Shown piece after piece: positions 5,927-12,130 of a stretch of 12,130 nucleotides of DNA. Source of the stretch: Bdellovibrionota bacterium. Lineage in GTDB: Bacteria; Bdellovibrionota; Bacteriovoracia; Bacteriovoracales; Bacteriovoracaceae. How positions within the stretch are numbered: position 1 is the stretch's first letter; the number at the start of each line of letters is the position of its first letter. The position numbers were made by a program, and so were the translations under genes. A model generated the notes under the pieces. The model was not told where the DNA came from. It made no database searches and was given only the letters and a program-made list of their open reading frames with translations. The stretch spans positions 1 to 12,130 of the forward strand of contig JAURQB010000185.1 of the NCBI GenBank assembly GCA_030836365.1. The letters are read 5' to 3'.

Positions 5927-8305
5927 ATGTTAAATCTAATCATTTCAGCTTTTGCGTTGGTGTTTATCGTCTTCGCATTTCAAGGCGCGCCATTGTGGGC
6001 CTGGACCGCATACGCTGCGGCCATTCTTTACGGACTAAAGGCCACTCCTGTTGCGTGGGGAATTTTCGCGGCCGTTGCGCTCATTTTTAATACCCCTATT
6101 CGTCGTATCATCAGTGGTGTCGTGATGAACATCCTCATTAAGATGAAGTTTATCCCAAAGATTTCAGACACAGAATTACAAGCCTTGAAGGCCGGCGATG
6201 TATGGTTGGAAAGAGACCTCTTTTCTGGATCACCTGATTACAAAAAAATGAGAGCAACTCACTACCCAAAGCTTTCTGCCGAAGAGCAAGCATTTATGGA
6301 TGGCCCAGTTGAAGAACTTTGTAAAATGAGTGATGACTGGAAGATTTGGAATGATGGCGACCTTCCTGATGACGTATGGCAATTTATTAAAGATAATAAA
6401 TTTTTTGGAATGATCATTCCAAAGGAATACGGTGGCCTTGGATTTTCTCACTTCGCTCACGCTGAAGTCATCCAAAAATTAAGTTCACGATCCGTTCCCG
6501 TTTGTGTCACCGTTATGGTTCCGAACTCTCTAGGTCCGGCAGAGCTTCTTCTACACTATGGAACGAAAGAGCAAAAAGATGAACTACTTCCGAAACTAGC
6601 ATGTGGCGAGCACATTCCTTGCTTTGCTCTCACTGAGCCAACAGCGGGAAGTGATGCGGCTTCAATTAAATCTCAAGCAACAGTTTTCAAAGATGAAAAT
6701 GGAGAAATTAAGCTTCGCATGAACTGGAATAAAAGATGGATTACCCTGGCCGCTAAATCAACCATCATGGGAATGGCGTTCAGAATGTTTGATCCGGATA
6801 ACATTCTCGGCCGAGGAGAAGATCTCGGTATTACTTGTGCTCTTATTCCATCAAGCACGGCAGGAGTTAAGGCCGATCGTCGTCACGACCCACTTGGGGT
6901 TCCATTTTTTAACTGCCCGACTCAAGGTAATGATGTTGAGGTTCCAATTTCAACAATTATTGGTGGCCCAGAGATGGCCGGACGTGGTTGGGAAATGCTC
7001 ATGGGCTGCCTGGCGGCCGGACGAGGTATTTCTCTTCCAGCTCAATCAGTTGGTGGGGCAAAAGCAACGAGCTTAATTGTTAGTGCACACTCCACTCTAA
7101 GAAAGCAATTTGGAATGGGCATTGGTAACTTTGAAGGTGTTCAATCACCAATGGGTGAAATTGTCGGAATGACATACGCTCTCGAAGCGGCCAGAAAAAA
7201 TACTTTATCTGCACTTGACTCCGGTATTAAGCCACCAGTTGTGACGGCGATGTTAAAGTACTACTCAACAGAATTTGCGAGAAAAATTATTAATCACGGT
7301 ATGGATATCATTGGCGGAGCTGGAATTAGCCGTGGACCGAACAACCTACTCGCGCACGCTTATATCGCTGCTCCTATTGGTATTACAGTTGAAGGGGCAA
7401 ACATCTTGACCCGAACGCTTATTATTTTTGGGCAAGGGGCAATTAGAGCACACCAATACGTTTACTCTCAATTCGAGGCCATTCAAAACAAAGACGTTAA
7501 AATGTTTGATGGCGCTTTCTGGGGACATGTTGGACTAGTTTTCAGAAACACTTTTAGAGCTCTGATTCTTTCTATGACAAGAGGTTATGCCGCACTAGGA
7601 GCACTTGGAGAAGGCAAGCAATGGAGAGCGTATCAAAAAATTACATGGGCCTCATCTGTATTCGCACTATTTACTGATTTTGCTCTTTCTCTTCTTGGTG
7701 GAACACTAAAAGCGAAAGGCCAACTATCTGGACGATTTGCTGATGTATTTTCTTGGATGTATGTGGCGCAAAGTTCTCTTCGACGTTTTGATGAAGAAGG
7801 TCAAATAAAAGAAGATTTACCTCTGCTTGAATATTCTCTCGAGAGAAGTTTCTATGAAATAAAAGTTGCCTTCGATGGAATTCTTGAAAACTTTGAGCAT
7901 CCCGTATTTAAGTACATTATCGCTCCTGTATTTAAGTTTTTATTTGCGATCAATCCAATTGGACATGCGATTAAAGATAATACGGAGTTTAGACTTGCTC
8001 GCATGATTCAAAACAATGTTGAGCAACGGAAAAGATTAAATGAAGGTATCTTTATTCCAACGGCAGAGCATGAGCGTTTTGCCCAGCTCGAAAAAGCATT
8101 TGAAGCTTTTCATGATACAAAAGGTATTCATAAAAAAGTTCGTGCAGCAGCAAAAGCAAAAAAGATCAAGAAGGCTCATCCAACAGATCTTTACACACAG
8201 AGTATGGAGCAAAATATCATTTCAAAAGAGGAATTCGATCACGTTGCTTCTGTTAATAAAATGGCAAATGAGGTTATTCAAGTTGATGACTTCCCAGCTC
8301 AGTAG
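5927..8305 (+). CDS. fadE: Acyl-CoA dehydrogenase, FadE type
   Basis: The 792-residue enzyme catalyses the first, FAD-dependent step of fatty acid beta-oxidation, acyl-CoA to trans-2-enoyl-CoA. It matches E. coli FadE (814 residues) along its whole length, not only in the short core of ordinary acyl-CoA dehydrogenases. Residues 1-20 and about 27-54 are hydrophobic and probably anchor it to the inner membrane. Recognisable parts in order are E-E-Q-A-F-M-D-G-P-V-E-E (119-130), K-E-Y-G-G-L-G-F (166-173), V-P-N-S-L-G-P (198-204), C-F-A-L-T-E-P-T-A-G-S-D (232-243, flavin-binding region), N-K-R-W-I-T-L-A (268-275) and I-T-V-E-G-A-N-I-L-T-R (486-496), where E489 is in the most conserved segment. The C-terminal FadE-specific domain ends I-Q-V-D-D-F. 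The ATG is preceded by AAAGGAAGG. The next gene starts inside its last codons. Electron acceptor and chain-length preference cannot be read from the sequence. Confidence 0.95.
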   Translation: MLNLIISAFALVFIVFAFQGAPLWAWTAYAAAILYGLKATPVAWGIFAAVALIFNTPIRRIISGVVMNILIKMKFIPKISDTELQALKAGDVWLERDLFSGSPDYKKMRATHYPKLSAEEQAFMDGPVEELCKMSDDWKIWNDGDLPDDVWQFIKDNKFFGMIIPKEYGGLGFSHFAHAEVIQKLSSRSVPVCVTVMVPNSLGPAELLLHYGTKEQKDELLPKLACGEHIPCFALTEPTAGSDAASIKSQATVFKDENGEIKLRMNWNKRWITLAAKSTIMGMAFRMFDPDNILGRGEDLGITCALIPSSTAGVKADRRHDPLGVPFFNCPTQGNDVEVPISTIIGGPEMAGRGWEMLMGCLAAGRGISLPAQSVGGAKATSLIVSAHSTLRKQFGMGIGNFEGVQSPMGEIVGMTYALEAARKNTLSALDSGIKPPVVTAMLKYYSTEFARKIINHGMDIIGGAGISRGPNNLLAHAYIAAPIGITVEGANILTRTLIIFGQGAIRAHQYVYSQFEAIQNKDVKMFDGAFWGHVGLVFRNTFRALILSMTRGYAALGALGEGKQWRAYQKITWASSVFALFTDFALSLLGGTLKAKGQLSGRFADVFSWMYVAQSSLRRFDEEGQIKEDLPLLEYSLERSFYEIKVAFDGILENFEHPVFKYIIAPVFKFLFAINPIGHAIKDNTEFRLARMIQNNVEQRKRLNEGIFIPTAEHERFAQLEKAFEAFHDTKGIHKKVRAAAKAKKIKKAHPTDLYTQSMEQNIISKEEFDHVASVNKMANEVIQVDDFPAQ

Positions 8306-8888
8306 ATTGTTAATAATCGTGCTGTTTTTTCACAGCACGATTTCTTCCGCATTAGAAATTGGAGAGAAGGCACCGGCCTTCTCTCTTTTTTCCCACACAG
8401 GAAAAAAAGTTTCTCTCGAAGATTTCAAAGAAAAAATTGTTGTCTTGGAATGGTTTAACAAGGGTTGTCCTTTTGTTAAAAAATTTTATGAGTCCGGGTA
8501 CATGCAAAAGTGGCAAAAAAAGTACGCGACAACTGAAATCGTCTGGCTCACAATTAGCTCTAGTGCCGAAGGCAAACAAGGGCATGAAACAATTGAAGAG
8601 GTTAAGGCCACGAGAAAAAAATGGAAAATCAACTCCACCTTAAATTTATTAGACCACTCTGGCCAAACAGGTCTTGCGTACAGCGCAAAAACAACTCCGC
8701 ATTTTTTTATTATTGGTAAACAACAAGAAATTTTATATCAAGGCGCAATTGACAGCATTTTAAGTATCGATTCAAGTGATATTGAAAAAGCCGATAACTA
8801 CGTCATTCAAGCATTAGAGTTAATTAAAAAAGAAAAAGAAATAAAGACAAAAAAAACGGCCCCTTACGGGTGCTCTGTTAAATACTAG
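8286..8888 (+). CDS. Exported redoxin/thioredoxin-like protein with CPFV motif
   Basis: The chosen start gives 200 residues: a signal peptide (R8, hydrophobic 9-15, cleavage likely after S-S-A near 21-23) followed by a typical AhpC/TSA-redoxin opening, E-I-G-E-K-A-P-A-F-S-L. The active-site region is W-F-N-K-G-C-P-F-V-K-K-F-Y with a single cysteine, C61, instead of the thioredoxin CxxC. The only other mature cysteine is C196 in the terminal P-Y-G-C-S-V-K-Y, a natural candidate for the resolving partner. A cis-proline-like T-T-P-H-F-F segment is present. It is therefore likely a periplasmic thiol oxidoreductase or peroxidase-like protein; the substrate is unknown. The frame is open further upstream (to 8040), but those codons lie inside fadE and would bury the signal peptide. 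ATG 8286 overlaps fadE by 20 bp; GAGG at 8270-8273 is a rather distant Shine-Dalgarno. A TTG at 8307, just past the fadE stop, is an alternative. Confidence 0.82.
   Translation: MTSQLSRLLIIVLFFHSTISSALEIGEKAPAFSLFSHTGKKVSLEDFKEKIVVLEWFNKGCPFVKKFYESGYMQKWQKKYATTEIVWLTISSSAEGKQGHETIEEVKATRKKWKINSTLNLLDHSGQTGLAYSAKTTPHFFIIGKQQEILYQGAIDSILSIDSSDIEKADNYVIQALELIKKEKEIKTKKTAPYGCSVKY
8315..8342 (+). terminator. Terminator-like hairpin after fadE, inside the redoxin gene
   Basis: AATCGTGCTG (8315-8324) pairs perfectly with CAGCACGATT (8333-8342), a 10-bp stem with an 8-base T-rich loop, followed by TTTCTTCC. It begins 10 bases after the fadE stop codon. It looks like an intrinsic terminator with a broken T-tract, yet it lies within the codons for the redoxin signal peptide (L-I-I-V-L-F-F-H-S-T-I). 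It may terminate part of the transcription or stabilise the fadE mRNA 3' end. The stem is certain; function is inferred. Confidence 0.5.
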
Positions 8889-8903
8889 AAGAATTTTATT
8901 CTT
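8889..8903. terminator. Weak hairpin between convergent genes
   Basis: AAGAAT, a TTT loop, then ATTCTT form a 6-bp AT-rich stem exactly at the 7-bp gap between the redoxin and folA stops, partly over the folA stop codon. T-rich sequence follows on the plus strand. It could act as a bidirectional terminator but is thermodynamically weak. Confidence 0.25.
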
Positions 8904-9393
8904 TTACTTTATGAAGAAGCAGGAAACTCCAGCTTGGTGTTGATTCACTTTTTGCTGGATAAAAATCTTCTTTTTGAAGACTCCACTGAGCCTCGTCATA
9001 CTCAGGAAAATATGTATCCGCGTCTCCTTCCCAGTCAACCCGTGAAAGATACATCGTATCCGATTTAGGAAGAAAATCTTTGTATACTTTCGCGCCACCA
9101 CAAATCATTAATTCGTCTTCACCATTTTTTTCGGCCAAATAAATCGCCTCTTCCACGCTATGAGCAATATAATGATCACCTACGCTTAAGTAAGGATCAC
9201 TGGTTAAAATAATAAGTTTTCGGCCTTTAAGCTCTTTACCAATAGATTGAAATGTTTTTCGGCCCATCACTAAATAATGGCCCATGGTAATTTTTTTAAA
9301 GTTTTGAAGGTCTTCAGAAATTGACCAGAGAAGATCATTGTTTAAACCAATTTCTCGATTTTTTCCAATCGCCGCAATAATAGAAATTTTCAT
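8896..9393 (-). CDS. folA: Dihydrofolate reductase
   Basis: The 165-residue cytoplasmic enzyme reduces dihydrofolate to tetrahydrofolate with NADPH. Family motifs are clear: I-S-I-I-A-A-I-G-K-N-R-E-I-G at the N terminus, the substrate acid D28 in W-S-I-S-E-D-L (equivalent to E. coli D27), the NADPH-binding M-G-R-K-T-F-Q-S-I-G (43-52), G-R-K-L-I-I-L-T-S (57-65) and C-G-G-A-K-V-Y-K-D-F-L-P (98-109). Length is normal. The ATG overlaps the thyA stop by 4 bp, so the two are translationally coupled; this makes sense because ThyA consumes methylene-tetrahydrofolate and releases dihydrofolate. Unusual points are a leucine (L22) where most bacterial enzymes have proline before the active-site tryptophan W23, and N31 at the position of E. 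coli W30. Both E. coli positions, as I recall, are altered in trimethoprim-resistant mutants. Confidence 0.97.
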   Translation of the reverse strand: MKISIIAAIGKNREIGLNNDLLWSISEDLQNFKKITMGHYLVMGRKTFQSIGKELKGRKLIILTSDPYLSVGDHYIAHSVEEAIYLAEKNGEDELMICGGAKVYKDFLPKSDTMYLSRVDWEGDADTYFPEYDEAQWSLQKEDFYPAKSESTPSWSFLLLHKVKE

Positions 9394-10184
9394 ACAGATA
9401 CCTCTGCCTTAATATGTGGATGAGCCTCGTAATTGACCAACTCAAAGTCATCATAAGTGAAATCATTAATGTCTCTGATCTCAGGATTTATTTTCATTGT
9501 GGGTCGCTTCTTTGGTACTCTGGAGAGCTGCTCTTTAGCTTGGTCAAGATGATTCAAATACAAGTGAGCGTCTCCAAGCGTATGAACAAACTCCCCGACT
9601 TCTAAATCACACACCTGAGCAATCATCATCGTTAAAAGAGCGTAGCTAGCAATGTTAAAAGGGACGCCAAGAAAAATATCCGCTGAGCGCTGATAAAGCT
9701 GACAGGATAGTTTTCCCTCGGCCACATAAAACTGAACAAACGCGTGACAGGGAGGAAGCGCCATTTCAATTAGTTGGCCAACATTCCACGCGTTAATAAT
9801 AATTCTTCGACTATCAGGATTATTTTTTATTTGATCAATAACCTGAGCAAGCTGATCGATCGTTTCACCTTGATGGTTTTTCCAAGCTCTCCACTGAGAA
9901 CCATATACGGGGCCGAGATCACCATTTTCATCCGCCCACTCATCCCAAATGCGAACTTTATTTTCTTTCAGATAAGAGATATTTGTGTCCCCTTTGATAA
10001 ACCAAAGAAGCTCATGAATAATGGAGCGTAGATGACATTTTTTTGTGGTGACAAGAGGAAAGCCTGCGCTTAGATCGTAACGAGACTGATGGCCAAATTT
10101 AGAAATTGTTCCAGTGCCAGTACGGTCTTCTTTTTTTGTTCCATGATCGAGAACATCTTGCATTAATTCTAAATAAGCGAGCAC
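9390..10184 (-). CDS. thyA: Thymidylate synthase
   Basis: The 264-residue enzyme, the same length as E. coli ThyA and alignable from the first residues, methylates dUMP to dTMP using methylene-tetrahydrofolate. Catalytic C146 sits in A-L-P-P-C-H-A-F, identical in position to E. coli. Other signatures are D-R-T-G-T-G-T (20-26), F-P-L-V-T-T-K-K-C-H-L-R-S (42-54), W-D-E-W-A-D-E-N-G-D-L-G-P-V-Y-G (80-95), S-R-R-I-I-I-N-A-W-N (125-134) and Q-L-Y-Q-R-S-A-D-I-F-L-G-V-P-F-N. The start codon is GTG at 10184, supported by a strong GGAGG 8 bases upstream and by alignment of the N terminus. It is the first gene of a thyA-folA pair with a 4-bp overlap and is divergent from the small membrane protein gene, 150 bp away. 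Confidence 0.98.
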   Translation of the reverse strand: MLAYLELMQDVLDHGTKKEDRTGTGTISKFGHQSRYDLSAGFPLVTTKKCHLRSIIHELLWFIKGDTNISYLKENKVRIWDEWADENGDLGPVYGSQWRAWKNHQGETIDQLAQVIDQIKNNPDSRRIIINAWNVGQLIEMALPPCHAFVQFYVAEGKLSCQLYQRSADIFLGVPFNIASYALLTMMIAQVCDLEVGEFVHTLGDAHLYLNHLDQAKEQLSRVPKKRPTMKINPEIRDINDFTYDDFELVNYEAHPHIKAEVSV

Positions 10185-10247
10185 GATTACTTCCTCCGTT
10201 TACAAACCGACTAATTCTACCTTTAGCACAGTCAAACTCGCAACCAA

Positions 10248-10275
10248 ATTATAGGTAAAGTTATCGTAAAACAAA
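10248..10275 (-). promoter_or_regulatory. thyA promoter with TTAC-repeat spacer
   Basis: On the minus strand a perfect TATAAT (10253-10248) lies 64 bases before the GTG start. Sixteen bases upstream is TTTGTT (10275-10270), a poor -35. The spacer, TTACGATAACTTTACC, holds two TTAC elements 11 bp apart and matches the imuB promoter spacer at 11 of 16 positions, in the same place relative to the -10. A weak -35 is common where an operator or activator is involved. Hexamers chosen by eye. Confidence 0.4.
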
Positions 10276-10334
10276 TGTTTTCATCTTGCGTCACTATCCA
10301 TTAAAATATTCTTCTACAATTACTAGGAGAAGAT

Positions 10335-10859
10335 GTGTCGTATATCATTGGACAACTCATTTCACTTATCAAACTATTACACTCAGAAAATGGTGCAGGG
10401 CAAATTGCCGCTGGACTCACAATTGGTTTTTTAATGGGGCTCTCCCCGATCGCCTCTTTGCAGAGCCTGCTATTCATTATTATTTTACTCTGTTTTAGAG
10501 TTCAAATTGGAGCTGCTTTGGCCATGGCGGCGATCACAAAAGTGAGCTCTATTGGGCTAATTTCCCCGCTGGCATCAGTCGGCTCATGGGCACTCGAATT
10601 ATCATTTCTTCAATCTACCTATACAACCCTTTTTAATATGCCGATTATTCCATTTAGCAAATTCAATCATAGTGTTGTTATGGGTGGACTTGTTTTCTCC
10701 TTAACGTTAGGTCCGATCTTATTTATTCTATTTTATCTTTTGGTCAAAAAGTACCAAGTTGCAGCGCTTGAGAGCGTTCGAAATTCAACTATTGGAAAAG
10801 CAATCAAAGCATCAACTATTTACCAGTGGTATTTAAAATACCTCAACCTCACAAGGTAA
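10335..10859 (+). CDS. Small inner-membrane protein, TIGR03546/DUF2062-like
   Basis: The 174-residue product has hydrophobic segments at about 22-40, 43-65, 67-85 and 113-137, with short charged ends, and so is an integral inner-membrane protein. The segment Q-I-A-A-G-L-T-I-G-F-L-M-G-L-S-P resembles the DUF2062 pattern of a glycine-rich first helix. Together with the gene that follows 5 bp downstream it matches the uncharacterised two-gene TIGR03546-TIGR03545 pair found sparsely in bacteria with outer membranes; this is from memory of those families. Function is unknown; a joint role at the envelope with the partner is likely. The start codon is GTG with AGGAGA 4 bases upstream; an ATG two bases earlier is out of frame. 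Confidence 0.8.
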   Translation: MSYIIGQLISLIKLLHSENGAGQIAAGLTIGFLMGLSPIASLQSLLFIIILLCFRVQIGAALAMAAITKVSSIGLISPLASVGSWALELSFLQSTYTTLFNMPIIPFSKFNHSVVMGGLVFSLTLGPILFILFYLLVKKYQVAALESVRNSTIGKAIKASTIYQWYLKYLNLTR

Positions 10860-10864
10860 AAATC

Positions 10865-12130
10865 ATGAGTAAAAAGCAAAACATTATCCGCACTGGTGCC
10901 GTTAAGTTTCTGACTCTATTTTTTGTGGCAGTCTTTGCATACTTTAAATTATTCTTTGATAGCAACATGGCCACATTAATCAAACTCGGGCTTGAAAAAA
11001 TGAACAACGCCCAAGTTGATGTTGTTGACTTCAAATCAGATTTTAATCAACCATCATTTTCGATCAAAAGCATCGCTGTGACTGATGCAAAAAATCCAGC
11101 GAGAAATATTGTTGAATTCAAAAATGCAAAAATAGAATTATTAGCGGATGCACTCCTTCGCGCCAAATTGGTCATCAACGATATTAAAATTGCTGATATC
11201 TCCATCGATACACAGAGGTCAACACCAGGAAAAGTTTTTCCAATAACTGCGACGAGCGCAAGTGAAGAAATCAAAGATTTTACTCAAGGCGAATTAGAAA
11301 AGATTGAATCTAAAAACGAGCAAAACTCAATTAGTCTTATTGCTGGATTATTAAAAGGTGACAACGTAAAAAACCAAACTGATAAAATAAAAAGTAACCT
11401 AAAGACGCAAGATAAAATTGAACAGTATAAAACAGAAATAAGTGCTCAAAAAAAACTGTGGAAAAAATCACTCGCAGAGATTCAACAAAGAATTAAGAAA
11501 TATGACGATTTTCAACTAAGTAAAAATATCAACCAGGCCTTAAAACAAATCAAATCTTCCAAAAAAGATTATGAGGCAACGAAGAGAGAGATAGATCGAT
11601 TTAAAATCGAGATGAAAAATTATCAAAACAAAGCCGATTTATTAAAGGCTGACATAAGAAGTGATTTCAATACACTTAAAGAGTACTCCTCAATTCCCAA
11701 ACTAAACCTTGAGCAAGAGATCAACGATTTAATGAAATCCTACATGCTGCAAAAATATGGGGATGTTTTATCTAGAATTAATTACTGGCACGCCAAAATA
11801 CCTGAAGAAGTTAAAAAGACCGTGTCAAAAAAAATGAACAGCGAAAAAACACCTAATGAAAGTGAATTAAAAAGGAAAAAAGCAATTGCGGCGAGCAATA
11901 TCGTGTATCAATATCCCAAACTGGGAGGGCATCCACTTTTTTGGTTAAAAAAAATGGAGATAAATTTATCAAAACCAGAAGAATTTATCCTTCAATCACT
12001 TGTCCAGGATGTGAGCTCTTCACCTGATTTTATCGACCAGTGGCCAACAGCAAAAATTAAGATGAGCGGAAAAGCATTAGCTTTTGGCCAATTTTCTTTT
12101 GAAGGTAAGTTCAAAAAAGATAAAAAACTT
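10865..12130 (+). CDS. TIGR03545-like envelope protein, 3' end outside the window
   Basis: An open frame of 422 codons runs from ATG 10865 to the last base of the window with no stop, so this is a 5' partial gene. Residues 13-31 form one membrane segment after a lysine-rich start, leaving the rest in the periplasm. Residues about 33-118 resemble the AsmA-like beta region seen at the start of this family (V-D-V-V-D-F... F-S-I-K-S-I-A-V-T-D-A-K-N-P). About 133-290 is very rich in lysine, glutamate and glutamine and is probably a long helical, coiled-coil region. A second beta-like region begins near 350 (Y-P-K-L-G-G-H-P-L-F-W-L-K-K-M-E-I). The Shine-Dalgarno AAGG is 8 bases before the ATG, and the gap to the preceding gene is 5 bp, so they are one operon. 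Role unknown; the AsmA-like parts could suggest work in outer-membrane or lipid biogenesis, but that is inference. Confidence 0.82.
   Translation, partial: MSKKQNIIRTGAVKFLTLFFVAVFAYFKLFFDSNMATLIKLGLEKMNNAQVDVVDFKSDFNQPSFSIKSIAVTDAKNPARNIVEFKNAKIELLADALLRAKLVINDIKIADISIDTQRSTPGKVFPITATSASEEIKDFTQGELEKIESKNEQNSISLIAGLLKGDNVKNQTDKIKSNLKTQDKIEQYKTEISAQKKLWKKSLAEIQQRIKKYDDFQLSKNINQALKQIKSSKKDYEATKREIDRFKIEMKNYQNKADLLKADIRSDFNTLKEYSSIPKLNLEQEINDLMKSYMLQKYGDVLSRINYWHAKIPEEVKKTVSKKMNSEKTPNESELKRKKAIAASNIVYQYPKLGGHPLFWLKKMEINLSKPEEFILQSLVQDVSSSPDFIDQWPTAKIKMSGKALAFGQFSFEGKFKKDKKL

Noticed and set aside
6789..7076. 95-codon plus-strand reading frame
   Set aside because: Out-of-frame shadow of the well-matched fadE gene.
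8040..8285. Longer N-terminus for the redoxin
   Set aside because: These codons lie within fadE, give a lysine/glutamine-rich sequence unlike any redoxin, and would place the signal peptide in the interior.
10849..11274. Two minus-strand frames of 61 and 75 codons
   Set aside because: Antisense to the TIGR03545-like gene, which is open through the whole region with a good start and ribosome binding site.

Overview
The window is AT-rich bacterial DNA with compact genes, 4-bp ATGA overlaps, Shine-Dalgarno sites and outer-membrane-type features (a lipoprotein and exported proteins). The translesion cassette, a FadE-type acyl-CoA dehydrogenase, CPFV-type redoxin and a gene pair of the TIGR03546/TIGR03545 type together suggest a Gram-negative bacterium, plausibly of the Bdellovibrionota (Bacteriovorax/Halobacteriovorax-like). 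That placement is inference from gene content and composition only.

Left part (1-5263, minus strand): an SOS-mutasome-like pair, imuB then imuC/dnaE2, overlapping by 4 bp, followed 31 bp downstream by a cysteine-rich Sel1/Hcp-repeat lipoprotein. ImuB has lost all three catalytic acidic residues of Y-family polymerases but keeps a QLSLF clamp-binding motif. ImuC keeps its three catalytic aspartates. No imuA lies next to them. The left edge carries a 28-bp direct repeat that seems to be a duplicated 3' end of a convergent gene lying mostly outside the window.

Middle (5264-8888): a divergent control region with a repeat-filled imuB promoter, then a small secreted protein of unknown function, a FadE-like acyl-CoA dehydrogenase, and an exported redoxin whose start overlaps the end of fadE. 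A 10-bp perfect stem, terminator-like, sits just after the fadE stop and inside the redoxin signal-peptide codons.

Right part (8889-12130): folA and thyA on the minus strand, overlapping by 4 bp. ThyA makes dTMP and dihydrofolate and FolA recycles the dihydrofolate. Divergent from them run a small membrane protein (TIGR03546/DUF2062-like) and its partner (TIGR03545-like). The partner is open to the window's right edge and has no stop codon here.

The least expected signal is regulatory. The imuB and thyA promoters have the same design: a 16-bp spacer made of two TTAC elements 11 bp apart, lying exactly between a -35-like hexamer and a good -10. This could be a shared operator, possibly for a LexA-type repressor.
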